Shown piece after piece: positions 1 to 7,790 of a stretch of 15,241 nucleotides of DNA. Numbering within the stretch: the stretch's first letter is position 1; every line of letters starts with the position of its first letter. Origin of the DNA: Nitrospirae bacterium RIFCSPLOW2_12_42_9. GTDB taxonomy: Bacteria > Nitrospirota > 9FT-COMBO-42-15 > HDB-SIOI813. Made by a program: the position numbers and the translations under genes. The DNA is taken from assembly GCA_001805205.1 (NCBI GenBank), contig MHER01000047.1, positions 6,491 through 21,731 of the forward strand, read 5' to 3'. The notes beneath the pieces are model-generated. The model saw only the letters and a list, made by a program, of their open reading frames with translations, was not told the origin of the DNA and ran no database searches.

Positions 1-52
1 GTCCTTTGTGTTAACATGTAACATGATTGTTTCATTTAAAAATGCCCTTTCA

Positions 53-164
53 AATCCGCCCCAAACACCACGCTGTAGGGACAAACCTTTAGGTTTGTCC
101 CTTTCCTGTTGGACAGACCTAAAGGTCTGTCCCTACGTCTACGCCTGTTTTCAAGGGGGGGATT
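53..164. repeat. Possible small non-autonomous element around the palindromes
   Basis: The palindrome pair is flanked by an imperfect inverted repeat: ten bases at 53-62 match the reverse complement of 155-164 at nine positions. This gives a 112-base unit with terminal inverted repeats and no coding capacity, as expected of a miniature element. No target-site duplication was identified. The ends are C/G runs that also resemble the edges of the GC-rich repeats elsewhere in the window, so the boundary is uncertain. Bases 1-52 show no gene or clear signal. Confidence 0.35.
75..136. repeat. Pair of inverted 26-base palindromic repeats
   Basis: Two near-identical 26-base units (75-100 and 111-136) lie in inverted orientation around a 10-base spacer. 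Each unit is itself a hairpin: arms 78-88 with 91-101, and 111-120 with 123-132, each with a two-base loop. The units can also pair with each other. They differ at two positions only, A84/T95 in the first against G-C in the second, so pairing within each hairpin is preserved. The unit lies just downstream of the cheB stop. It could act in transcript 3'-end stability or as a weak terminator, but neither strand shows a clear T run after the stem. Confidence 0.8.
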
Positions 165-169
165 ACTCC

Positions 170-1216
170 TCACAGCATATTTACTATCTCTTCTGAAATC
201 TTGCTCAGGGACACAACCTTATCTATGCATCCGCTTTCTATTGCGGCCTTTGGCATACCAAATATAATCGATGTCTCTTCATCCTGAGATATAGTCTTGC
301 CTTTTGCGTCTTTTATAGCCTTAATACCGTTCTTCCCATCCTGTCCCATACCTGTCATTATTACTCCGAGTGCATGTTCAGAATATGCATGTGCAACTGA
401 TTCCATTGCAATATCAACTGAAGGCATGTGAAGCATCTGGGGTTCCTTTGCAAGTTTTATATAGGCCTCGTCTCCCGGCCACTTCTTGACCTTGAGATGG
501 TAACCACCAGGGGCTACCAGGACTGTTCCAGGTTTGACAAGATCACCATCCTTTGCCTCCCTCACCTCAAGCTGACTCAGCTCATTCATTCTTACTGCGA
601 ATGATGATGTAAAGAGAGGAAGCATATGTTGAATTACAATAACAGCCGCAGGGAAATTCTTCGGCAGCCTCGGCAGCACATCCTGTAAAGCCTTTGGACC
701 GCCTGTAGATGCACCTATTATTACAATCCTTATCTTATTTTTGCCTGGCAGCGGACACCGGTCTATCACTGATACAGGTGTAACACTCTCAACAAACCTC
801 GTTATCTTCTTCTTATTGCTTCCTATAAGCTTAACCTTTGTGATCAGCTCGTTTTTAATATTAACTATATTTGTAATATTCCCTGACAGGTTTTTGGGTA
901 TGTAGTCTGCTGCACCATATTCTAATGCCTTAATAGTCTCTTTTGCACCTTCTGCTGTTAATGAGCTCACCATGATTACAGGCAGGGGCATCTCCCTCAT
1001 CAGGGTCTTAAGGGCATCCAATCCATTCATTCGGGGCATTTCAATATCCATTGTTATTATATCAGGGTGTAATGCCTTCACCTTCTCTATAGCTTCTAAA
1101 CCATCTGCTGCCTCTCCGATTACCTGTATGCCAGGGTCTGCACTTAACAACCCGGTAATTGTCTTCCGCATAAATGCTGAATCGTCCACAACCAGAACCC
1201 TTATTGGATTAGTCAT
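170..1216 (-). CDS. cheB: CheB, receptor methylesterase/glutamine deamidase
   Basis: This 348-residue protein removes methyl groups from chemoreceptor glutamates, as part of adaptation. Residues 1-125 form a receiver domain with the acidic pair D11-D12 and phosphoacceptor D57 (motif MDIEMPRMNG). After a linker, residues 162-348 form the methylesterase domain. Its expected catalytic triad is visible: S170 in GASTGGP, H197 in IQHM and D293 in GMGQDG. Length matches the family. The ATG start follows a GGGGGAGAG ribosome-binding site. The gene lies 14 bases after the cheA stop and is last in the operon seen here. CheA would phosphorylate D57 to activate the esterase. All key residues are present, so an active enzyme is expected. 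Confidence 0.97.
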   Translation of the reverse strand: MTNPIRVLVVDDSAFMRKTITGLLSADPGIQVIGEAADGLEAIEKVKALHPDIITMDIEMPRMNGLDALKTLMREMPLPVIMVSSLTAEGAKETIKALEYGAADYIPKNLSGNITNIVNIKNELITKVKLIGSNKKKITRFVESVTPVSVIDRCPLPGKNKIRIVIIGASTGGPKALQDVLPRLPKNFPAAVIVIQHMLPLFTSSFAVRMNELSQLEVREAKDGDLVKPGTVLVAPGGYHLKVKKWPGDEAYIKLAKEPQMLHMPSVDIAMESVAHAYSEHALGVIMTGMGQDGKNGIKAIKDAKGKTISQDEETSIIFGMPKAAIESGCIDKVVSLSKISEEIVNML

Positions 1217-1230
1217 AATCTCTCCCCCTG

Positions 1231-3009
1231 TTATACCTCAGCTAAGTCTTTCCGCTGATAAATCATACTCCCCGGGTCTAAAATAAGACCAACCTTCCCA
1301 TCACCGGTAATCGTTGCGCCGGATATCTCTTTAATATCTGAGAAATATGACCCTACAGATTTAATAACAACCTCTTCCTGGTGGCAGAGTTCATCTACGA
1401 TAATTCCTACCTTCTTTTCTGCAATGGCCATTAATACTACACATACCCAATCCTTTTCTGAATCTCCTGAATTGATATCCAGTACATTCTGTAACCTGAC
1501 CAGTGGAATCAGGAGGTCTCTGACCCTTAACACATCCTGACCATCAATAGACTTTATACTGTTTTTCGGAACCCTCACAGTCTCTAATATTGATGAAAGA
1601 GGCAGTGCATATATCTCATTACTTATTTTTACCATTAATACCTGAATAATAGCAAGGGTCAGCGGGATTTTGAGGGTTATTTTAGTCCCCTTTCCCACGT
1701 CTGTATTAACATCTATAATCCCGTTTATGCGTCCTATATTTGTCTTAACCACATCCATCCCGACCCCTCTTCCTGATATGTCTGTTACCTTTTCTGCTGT
1801 GCTGAAGCCAGGTTCAAATATCAAACTTATGATCTCCTTATGAGTAAGTCTTGCATCATTTGATTTTATCAATCCCCTCTCCCTGGCCTTTTTCTCAATA
1901 ACCTCAGCATCTATCCCTTTACCGTCGTCTTCTATCTTTACAACAATAGAATTCCCTTCCTGAAAGGCACCTAATGTTATAGTTCCACATTCAGATTTTC
2001 CTTTCCGCATCCTTTCTATTGATGTCTCTATCCCATGATCTATAGAATTTCTGATAATATGAACGAGTGGATCGTTCAGCTCCTCTATAACTGATTTATC
2101 TACCTCTGTGGCCTCTCCGTATATTTCAAGATTAATCTTTTTATTTGCCTTTCTCGATATATCCCTTACCATCCTCGGAAATTTATTAAACACCTTCCTT
2201 ATAGGGACCATCCGCATCTTCATAACTGCAAGCTGAAGATCAGTGGTGATAAGATTTAGATTCGAGGTTGTTTCCAACAGGGACTTGAGTCTTTCATCTC
2301 CATCAATAGTACCTTCCATATCTGAAATGATCTTGTTTAACCTGTTTCTGCTGAGTACCAGCTCTCCAACAAGGTCCATAACCTGATCCAGCCTGTCAGT
2401 ATCAATCCGCAATGTTTTATCTTTTTCCTGCTGGTTTGCAGCAGGCATTACATTATCATCGGCCTTTGCGTCTTTTGGAGAGATGATTGTTTCATCCGGA
2501 AATCCCCCCTCACCCTTCCCCTCTCCCCCGAGGGGAGAGGGCTGGGGTGAGGGGTTTTCATCCTCCTTTGTGCCCTGAAGGGGCGGGGGGGGGGCTTCAG
2601 TATTTGAAGAAAACTCCAGTAATAGCACAAGCTTCCTTTTTATAGGATTAATGTCTACTAATTCACCTGAAGATTCTTTAACTTCTTTAAGAAGGGTCTT
2701 TAATACATCAATCGACTCCAGGATAATATCTATGGTCTCAGGTGCTGCCTGCATCTCATTCTGACGGATCTTATTCAATATGTTCTCAGATTGATGGGCT
2801 ACCTCAACAAGCCTGTTAAAACCTAAAAACCCTGCAGAACCCTTTATACTGTGAACTGCCCTGAATATCTCATTTATCAGTGCCGGATCCCCGGGTGACT
2901 CCTCAAGCCTGACGAAATGCTGGTCAAGACCTTCCAGAAGCTCTTCTGTCTCTGCAATAAATTCCCTCATCAGATCCTGCATTTCATCCTGCGGCAGTGA
3001 ATCTTCCAT
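1231..3009 (-). CDS. cheA: CheA, chemotaxis histidine kinase
   Basis: This 592-residue cytoplasmic kinase autophosphorylates in response to receptor state and passes phosphate to CheY and CheB. The P1 (Hpt) domain spans about residues 5-130 with H53 in AVHSIKGSAG. Dimerisation P3 covers about 198-265, the P4 ATPase about 266-450 (N-box HIIRNSIDHG, then DDGKGID and GRGVGMD), and the CheW-like P5 about 455-592. The 60-residue linker (137-197) shows no recognisable P2 domain; instead it carries a proline run from a C10 tract and an 18-residue stretch (about 152-169) encoded by a palindromic repeat. The ATG is preceded by GGAGG at 3015-3019. It follows the cheW-cheZ fusion by 18 bases. Slippage in the C10 tract would truncate the protein after P1. 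Confidence 0.97.
   Translation of the reverse strand: MEDSLPQDEMQDLMREFIAETEELLEGLDQHFVRLEESPGDPALINEIFRAVHSIKGSAGFLGFNRLVEVAHQSENILNKIRQNEMQAAPETIDIILESIDVLKTLLKEVKESSGELVDINPIKRKLVLLLEFSSNTEAPPPPLQGTKEDENPSPQPSPLGGEGKGEGGFPDETIISPKDAKADDNVMPAANQQEKDKTLRIDTDRLDQVMDLVGELVLSRNRLNKIISDMEGTIDGDERLKSLLETTSNLNLITTDLQLAVMKMRMVPIRKVFNKFPRMVRDISRKANKKINLEIYGEATEVDKSVIEELNDPLVHIIRNSIDHGIETSIERMRKGKSECGTITLGAFQEGNSIVVKIEDDGKGIDAEVIEKKARERGLIKSNDARLTHKEIISLIFEPGFSTAEKVTDISGRGVGMDVVKTNIGRINGIIDVNTDVGKGTKITLKIPLTLAIIQVLMVKISNEIYALPLSSILETVRVPKNSIKSIDGQDVLRVRDLLIPLVRLQNVLDINSGDSEKDWVCVVLMAIAEKKVGIIVDELCHQEEVVIKSVGSYFSDIKEISGATITGDGKVGLILDPGSMIYQRKDLAEV
2506..2554. repeat. GC-rich palindromic repeat inside cheA
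   Basis: The inner stem pairs 2519-2528 with 2532-2541 (ten bases, three-base loop) and an outer stem pairs 2506-2515 with 2545-2554. On the cheA strand it is read in frame as a Pro/Ser stretch then a Gly/Glu-rich stretch, placed in the interdomain linker. It resembles the copies at 10207-10229 and 11932-11954, in the same orientation. An in-frame insertion into a flexible linker, tolerated by the protein, is the simplest reading. Confidence 0.85.
2585..2594 (-). repeat. C10 homopolymer in cheA coding strand
   Basis: Ten consecutive G bases on the given strand are read in cheA as part of a run of prolines at residues 140-143. Tracts of this length are prone to slipped-strand mispairing. Loss of one C would move translation into a frame that ends at a TAA at 2448-2450, giving a P1-only product. 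Whether the tract really varies in this organism cannot be seen from one sequence. Confidence 0.8.
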
Positions 3010-3027
3010 TTATTCCTCCACTATTAC

Positions 3028-4146
3028 TTAAAAGCCAAATTCTTCCAATAGATTATCTACTACGTTCTGATTAAGGGCAGATTTTCCAGATAAATCCATT
3101 AATGGACTGTCTACTTCTAATGCAGCTTTATCCTTTAATCCAAAGGTAACTATCAACTGGAGTACCCTCTTTTCAACCTCTTCTATCAGGCTTATTATTG
3201 CCTTAATCTTCTGACCCGTCAGGTCCTGGAAAGAAAGCCCGGTTATAATATCAAGTAATGTCTCTTTATTATCGAGGACGATCTGTTTTATCTCACCTGC
3301 TGAGTTTTGCACCCCGCTCCCCTTCTCGATGGAGAATAAGTTATGCAGTATTACATCCTGACTGTCAAGGACACGTTCCACCTGTCCCATAATGCTGTGC
3401 GTTGCCTCTTCAGTTGCCTTTGTAATCTCTGATAACTGCATGGATGCCTCGGGTATCTTATCCGATGCCTGTGCTATGTTTGGTTCAATAGACTGCAGTT
3501 TTTTCAGGGTTGCATTGATATATCTTGCAATCTCACCTACCTGGCCATACAGATTAACATCGATTTCCTGTGTAAAATTACCATCGGCCATCGCCTTTGT
3601 TACTTCAACAATCTTCTCTATTGCAGGGTCACTTGTCTCTTCCCTGGCAACTGACTTAATTTCCGGGGAAATCATTGTGTTCTCCTTTGTCAATAACGGA
3701 TTATAGTCTTTGAAGAGCTGCTGTATATCGAGAATTACTGACAGATGATTATTGTTCCGGATAATACCCCGGATATATTCAGAATTGACATTTTTAATAA
3801 TTGATGGAGGTTTCTCAAGATTGTTACTTAAGACACGCAGGACTTCTGATACACTATCCACTAAGATTCCTACTTTCTCTTCATTGAACCCGATAATGAT
3901 TATCCTTGTGTCCTTTGTAACTTCCCTGCTCTGAATGCCGAGTTTTTCTGCAAGATTTATAACCGGAATTACTACCCCTCTCAGGTCGATAACACCTAAG
4001 ACGTAATTGGGGAGATCAGGTAACCTGTTTATCTGCTCAAACCTGTTAATCTCATGCACTTCGGAAATATTTATTCCGAAATTCTCCTCCCCTACTGTAA
4101 AACCTACGAGTTGTAAAACATCATCAATATCCTTCTGTTCCTGCAT
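3028..4146 (-). CDS. CheW-HAMP-CheZ fusion: coupling protein and CheY-P phosphatase
   Basis: The protein (372 residues) joins two functions usually on separate chains. Residues about 8-148 form a CheW-like coupling domain (conserved run LGVIDLRGVVIPVINL). Residues about 178-223 resemble a HAMP segment (ADGNFTQEI, then GEIARYIN). From about 230 to 340 the sequence is helical and ends in a CheZ motif, SFQDLTGQKIK, with D308 and Q312 matching the catalytic Asp and Gln of E. coli CheZ (D143, Q147). The last ten residues, VDNLLEEFGF, match the CheZ C-terminal CheY-binding tail. The ATG at 4146 was chosen over one 12 codons earlier because GGAGG (4152-4156) sits at ideal spacing and the start lies one base past the cheY stop. 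It probably docks in the CheA-receptor array and removes phosphate from CheY there. Confidence 0.9.
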   Translation of the reverse strand: MQEQKDIDDVLQLVGFTVGEENFGINISEVHEINRFEQINRLPDLPNYVLGVIDLRGVVIPVINLAEKLGIQSREVTKDTRIIIIGFNEEKVGILVDSVSEVLRVLSNNLEKPPSIIKNVNSEYIRGIIRNNNHLSVILDIQQLFKDYNPLLTKENTMISPEIKSVAREETSDPAIEKIVEVTKAMADGNFTQEIDVNLYGQVGEIARYINATLKKLQSIEPNIAQASDKIPEASMQLSEITKATEEATHSIMGQVERVLDSQDVILHNLFSIEKGSGVQNSAGEIKQIVLDNKETLLDIITGLSFQDLTGQKIKAIISLIEEVEKRVLQLIVTFGLKDKAALEVDSPLMDLSGKSALNQNVVDNLLEEFGF

Positions 4147-4147
4147 T

Positions 4148-4540
4148 TTACCCTCCGGATTTACCGTCAAAGATCTTTTCAATCTTATTTTTTAATATAT
4201 CTGCTGTAAATGGCTTTACGACATAATTGTTTACTCCATATTTTATAGCCTCAACAACATTTTCCTTCTTTGACTCCGCTGTTACCATAAGCACCGGTAT
4301 ACCATTCAGATTACCATCTGCACGTATAGCCTTCAGGAGGTCAAGACCGGTCATATTCGGCATATTCCAGTCCGATATCACAAGGTCATATTTATCCTGT
4401 CTTAATTTTGACAGGGCACCGTTACCATCTTCGGCCTCATCAATATTTGAATAACCTATCTGTCGCAGGATATTCTTCACAATCCTGCGCATTGTAGAAA
4501 AATCATCTACAACTAATATTTTCAATTTGAGATCCAGCAT
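4148..4540 (-). CDS. cheY: CheY, motor-binding chemotaxis response regulator
   Basis: A 130-residue single receiver domain. Acidic pair D12-D13, phosphoacceptor D57 in [15 protein letters not shown]87 and K109 are all present. The Trp after D57 and the Tyr before VVKPF (Y106) match E. coli CheY closely, including the switch residue that moves on phosphorylation. This makes it the likely flagellar-motor ligand and the substrate of the neighbouring CheZ domain. A strong ribosome-binding site, GGAGGAGG at 4547-4554, precedes the ATG and overlaps the stop of the upstream receiver gene. The next gene starts one base after its stop, so translation is probably coupled. Confidence 0.95.
   Translation of the reverse strand: MLDLKLKILVVDDFSTMRRIVKNILRQIGYSNIDEAEDGNGALSKLRQDKYDLVISDWNMPNMTGLDLLKAIRADGNLNGIPVLMVTAESKKENVVEAIKYGVNNYVVKPFTADILKNKIEKIFDGKSGG
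4151..4158 (-). promoter_or_regulatory. Ribosome-binding site that fixes the cheW-cheZ start
   Basis: CCGGAGGG on the coding strand, overlapping the last codons of cheY, lies a few bases before the ATG at 4146. This favours that ATG over the in-frame one at 4182, which lies inside cheY. Confidence 0.75.
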
Positions 4541-4542
4541 AT

Positions 4543-4932
4543 TTAACCTCCTCCGACCTTCACTGCAAATTTATTTATCTCTTCAATAAGCCTCTCCTTT
4601 GTAATAGGCTTTGTAAGAAAGGTGGATGCTCCGGTATTTATACCTTTAACCCGGCTTACGTCATTTTGTTCTGTTGTTAATATTATGAGCGGAATATCTT
4701 TAAACATATTGTTCTCCCTGACCCATCTGGTCAGCTCAATCCCATCCATCTGAGGCATATTCAAATCTGTAATAATAACATCAACGGCTGCATTCATGAG
4801 TTTCTCAATCGCCTCTACACCATTTGCTGCCAAAACTGTCTTATACCCGGCCTCCTTTATATAAAGGGCTATTATCTTCCTTGTTGTCTTGCAATCATCT
4901 ACTATTAAGATATTCTTATTTATTGATAACAT
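4543..4932 (-). CDS. Second CheY-like receiver
   Basis: A 129-residue single-domain receiver with D12-D13, phosphoacceptor D56 ([11 protein letters not shown]), T86 and K108 in place. It is related to its neighbour at 4148-4540 but lacks the Trp after the phosphoacceptor, and has Phe where the neighbour has the switch Tyr. Its ligand is therefore probably different: a phosphate sink competing for CheA phosphate, or a regulator of another output. AGGGGGA precedes the ATG. Its stop is two bases before the next ATG. A second motor-binding CheY cannot be excluded. Confidence 0.92.
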   Translation of the reverse strand: MLSINKNILIVDDCKTTRKIIALYIKEAGYKTVLAANGVEAIEKLMNAAVDVIITDLNMPQMDGIELTRWVRENNMFKDIPLIILTTEQNDVSRVKGINTGASTFLTKPITKERLIEEINKFAVKVGGG

Positions 4933-4983
4933 CCTATCCCCCTTAACCCTTTAACAAGGTTTAAAACCACCTGATGGAGATAT

Positions 4984-5838
4984 CTATTTCTGATAAATCA
5001 GGACATTATTAATATTTACAAGCTTGAAAGCCCTAGATATATTAAACAATGACTCTGCATGACCTATGAATAAATACCCGCCTGGTGCCAAGCTATCATA
5101 AATATTAGCTATTACCCTTTTCTTGGCCATATCATCAAAATATATAAGTACATTCCTGCAGAAGACTATATTCATCCCACGAAACATCCGGAGCTTGGCC
5201 TCATCAAATAAGTTGATATTGCTTAACCTGACCATCCCTTTTACCTCAGGCCTGACTCCATACTTACCATTGCCATTTTTTACAAAGTATCTGTCCAGAT
5301 ATTGAGGGGGTACATTTCGTATTGAATAGTTATTATATTCTCCTACCCTCGCTGAATTTAAAACCCCTTCGCTGATATCACTCCCGTGTATCTCAATATC
5401 CCAGCCTGAATTATAGATTTGTGAGATTCTGTTCCTAATAAGCATGGCAAGCGTATATGGCTCTTCTCCTGTAGAACATGCAGCACTCCATATCCTCATC
5501 TTTTTAATGCCTTTCCCTTCAAGCTCTTTTACTACCATGGGCAATACATCAGTCTCAAAGGCCTGCAATTGATTCACATCCCGGAAAAAAAATGTCTCAT
5601 TTGTCGTAATCCTCTCGTATAGTGCTGAAAATTCTTTATCCCTTGATGGAGAATATTTTAGAATATCTATATACTTTTCAAAGTCCTCATACCCATTATC
5701 TTCTATATATCTTGAGAGTCTGTTTTCGAGTAAACTCTTTTTATTATCTGAAAAAAAAATACCTGTACGCTCATAAATCATTTCCTTTAAGGCAGTAAAC
5801 GCGTTATCGCTCATCTGAATGTTCTTAGATAATAACAT
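4984..5838 (-). CDS. cheR: CheR, receptor methyltransferase
   Basis: From the ATG at 5838 this is 284 residues long and transfers methyl groups from S-adenosylmethionine to receptor glutamates, opposing CheB. The N-terminal helical domain covers about 1-75. The catalytic domain shows TNETFFFRD (79-87), the SAM-binding SAACSTGEEPYTL (118-130), GSDIS (about 152-156), CRNVLIYF (227-234) and a C-terminal GHAES. All are family hallmarks. The reading frame extends to an ATG at 5868, but that start overlaps the HEAT gene by 44 bases; the ATG at 5838 overlaps it by 14 bases. None of the possible starts has a good ribosome-binding site, so the start is uncertain. Overlap suggests translational coupling to the HEAT protein. 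Confidence 0.95.
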   Translation of the reverse strand: MLLSKNIQMSDNAFTALKEMIYERTGIFFSDNKKSLLENRLSRYIEDNGYEDFEKYIDILKYSPSRDKEFSALYERITTNETFFFRDVNQLQAFETDVLPMVVKELEGKGIKKMRIWSAACSTGEEPYTLAMLIRNRISQIYNSGWDIEIHGSDISEGVLNSARVGEYNNYSIRNVPPQYLDRYFVKNGNGKYGVRPEVKGMVRLSNINLFDEAKLRMFRGMNIVFCRNVLIYFDDMAKKRVIANIYDSLAPGGYLFIGHAESLFNISRAFKLVNINNVLIYQK

Positions 5839-7780
5839 TGCTGACCGCTCTGATCTTTCTGTATGCATCTATTGCAGCATCCCGTATCTCTTCATCCTTA
5901 TGATTAAAGGCCAGTTTCAATGTATCCTCTGCCTCTCTTGCTGAAAGTTCTCCCAATGCCCATATGGACATCTTCTGAATCAGAAGGTCTCCTTTCTGTG
6001 ACAGTTTTATTAAATAAGGTATGGCCTTTATAGCATTGAGTCTTGCTAATCCCTCTATCGCCTTATATATAATCCTGTCATTCCTGTCGGTAAGAAGGTT
6101 GATAAGGATATCAATGGACTTCTCTTTTGAATATCTCCCTGTCAGTTGTGCTACTAACATTCTGACCTCATCCTTTTCATCAGATCCGGCAGTTATAAGC
6201 ACATCAAGCAATCCCGGTGCATTAAGTTGACTGAGTGTTTCTATACATGCCCTTCTTACGCGCCAGTTCTCATCACTTACCATGTGTTTTATAAGTTCAG
6301 CAGAATTTAAATGACCTAATATTCCGATGGCCTTTAATACAGCCTCTCTGACATATGATTTACTGTTTGACAGGTTTGATGTAAGCCCTTTAATAATTGA
6401 GGGGTCTTTATGTCTCTCTTCGATCTTAACCAGGGCATTTACTATCTCCCCTACCACATCCGAATATTCCTCTTCTTCAAGCCTGTTAAGCATTGACTCA
6501 ACTGAACTTGTATCAGTTAATTCACCAAGGCCGCGGGCTGCTGCACTCCGGACATGTCCTTCTCCATATGAAAGCATATCTACTAAGAACTCTGTTGAAT
6601 CTTTACCCCCTATCCTGCTCAATGCATGGAGTATCTCTATCTGAATATCCCTGTCCGAATCTATAAAAAGCGCTTTCAGGGCCTGAATAGCCATGCCGGA
6701 CTTCAACATGCCAAGTACCCTGATAGAAACAAGTACCCTTGCACTATTTTCTTCCTGCAGTGATTTGATAAGCAGCTCTTCGTCTTTTAATTTCGTAAGT
6801 GCATCCATCGTTACTTGCACTATGGCAGCATTGTCTGTATCTGTATCTGTATCAGATATCAATTTCAGGATATAGACAGAACTTTTTGGATTTGTTATTA
6901 AAGAAAAGGCCAATATAAAATCCCTTTTCACTTCTGATTCATCTATGTCAATATCATTAACTGCTTCAGCTAAATAATCAAAGGCCCTGTCATTACCATA
7001 CCTTTCTATTAATTTCTCAATATTCCCGTGTGTTAGTCTTAAAATACTCCCTATAGCAGCATTAAGAGATTCCGGTCTTAATGAATCAAGGGAATCCAAG
7101 AGACTTTCTATTGCCTTGTCCCCGCCGATTTGTCCTATAGCCTCAATCGAGGCAATCTGTAATTCTATATTGCCGGATTTGATTAACCCGGTAAGAGGTC
7201 TTATACTCCTCTTATTACCAATCCTTCCAAGGGCAACAACAGCAAAAAAGGCAACCCATTCATCGTCATTGAGCAGGTTTATCAGAGATTCCATAACTGT
7301 TGAATCTCCGATCCTACCCAGACCTTCAGCCGCAGAACTCCTTACATTCAGATTTGGGTCCTTTAACATCTCCAATAACAATGGTATAACCTCAGGCCTG
7401 TTTAATTTACCGAGGATATCCGATATCATCTTTTTTACATCTTCATCCTTAACTTTAATGTGTTCACCAAGGAGATCAATCCCAGTCTCCCCTATCTTCT
7501 CCAGGATCTCCTGGGCCATATTTCTGACAGCAACACGATCATTAAAGAGTAATGGCAGGACATTATATACAGTGACCTCATCTTTATATGCAATCAAGGC
7601 ATCAATAGCTGCCTGTTGTACACCCTGGTCATCATCCTGCAGTGCCTTTATAAGAGGATATATTACCCTCTCATCCCTTATTCCGGTTAAAAACTCTATG
7701 GCATCCCGCTTGACAGAGCTGTCAGGATTTCTCAGCCGCTCTAATTGTTCCAGGATATCTTTGTCCGTAGTGGTCATCAT
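5825..7780 (-). CDS. HEAT-repeat scaffold protein of the chemotaxis operon
   Basis: A 651-residue protein built almost entirely of about 20 HEAT (PBS-lyase-like) repeats of about 31 residues. Typical units read like PEVIPLLLEMLKDPNLNVRS followed by an AAEGLGRIGD-type helix. No catalytic motif, signal peptide or membrane segment is visible. Such solenoids bind partner proteins. Its position directly before cheR, with overlapping ends, suggests an adaptor role in adaptation or array organisation; that is inference. One repeat carries an Asp-Thr insert encoded by a short hexamer repeat. The ATG at 7780 has no ribosome-binding site, and a sigma-28-like promoter candidate ends only a few bases upstream, so it may be translated from a leaderless or near-leaderless transcript. 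Confidence 0.9.
   Translation of the reverse strand: MMTTTDKDILEQLERLRNPDSSVKRDAIEFLTGIRDERVIYPLIKALQDDDQGVQQAAIDALIAYKDEVTVYNVLPLLFNDRVAVRNMAQEILEKIGETGIDLLGEHIKVKDEDVKKMISDILGKLNRPEVIPLLLEMLKDPNLNVRSSAAEGLGRIGDSTVMESLINLLNDDEWVAFFAVVALGRIGNKRSIRPLTGLIKSGNIELQIASIEAIGQIGGDKAIESLLDSLDSLRPESLNAAIGSILRLTHGNIEKLIERYGNDRAFDYLAEAVNDIDIDESEVKRDFILAFSLITNPKSSVYILKLISDTDTDTDNAAIVQVTMDALTKLKDEELLIKSLQEENSARVLVSIRVLGMLKSGMAIQALKALFIDSDRDIQIEILHALSRIGGKDSTEFLVDMLSYGEGHVRSAAARGLGELTDTSSVESMLNRLEEEEYSDVVGEIVNALVKIEERHKDPSIIKGLTSNLSNSKSYVREAVLKAIGILGHLNSAELIKHMVSDENWRVRRACIETLSQLNAPGLLDVLITAGSDEKDEVRMLVAQLTGRYSKEKSIDILINLLTDRNDRIIYKAIEGLARLNAIKAIPYLIKLSQKGDLLIQKMSIWALGELSAREAEDTLKLAFNHKDEEIRDAAIDAYRKIRAVSNVII
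6835..6852. repeat. Hexamer tandem repeat in the HEAT gene
   Basis: Three perfect copies of CTGTAT in a row, read on the coding strand as alternating Asp-Thr. It lies between two HEAT repeats, presumably in a loop. Copy-number change would keep the frame. Confidence 0.8.
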
Positions 7781-7790
7781 GGCATCGATT

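Noticed and set aside
75..136. CRISPR array or tRNA-like structure
   Set aside because: Only two inverted units, no regular direct repeats or spacers, and no tRNA cloverleaf or anticodon arm.
75..136. Rho-independent terminator after cheB
   Set aside because: Hairpins are strong but no T run follows on either strand.
8..196. Plus-strand 62-residue reading frame at the left end
   Set aside because: It consists largely of the palindromic repeats and runs into the 3' end of cheB on the other strand; no ribosome-binding site.
2448..2630. Short minus-strand frame within cheA
   Set aside because: Not an independent gene; it is relevant only as the frame reached by a one-base deletion in the C10 tract.
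4147..4182. ATG at 4182 as the start of the CheW-CheZ fusion
   Set aside because: It would overlap cheY by 35 bases, and a strong ribosome-binding site supports the ATG at 4146.
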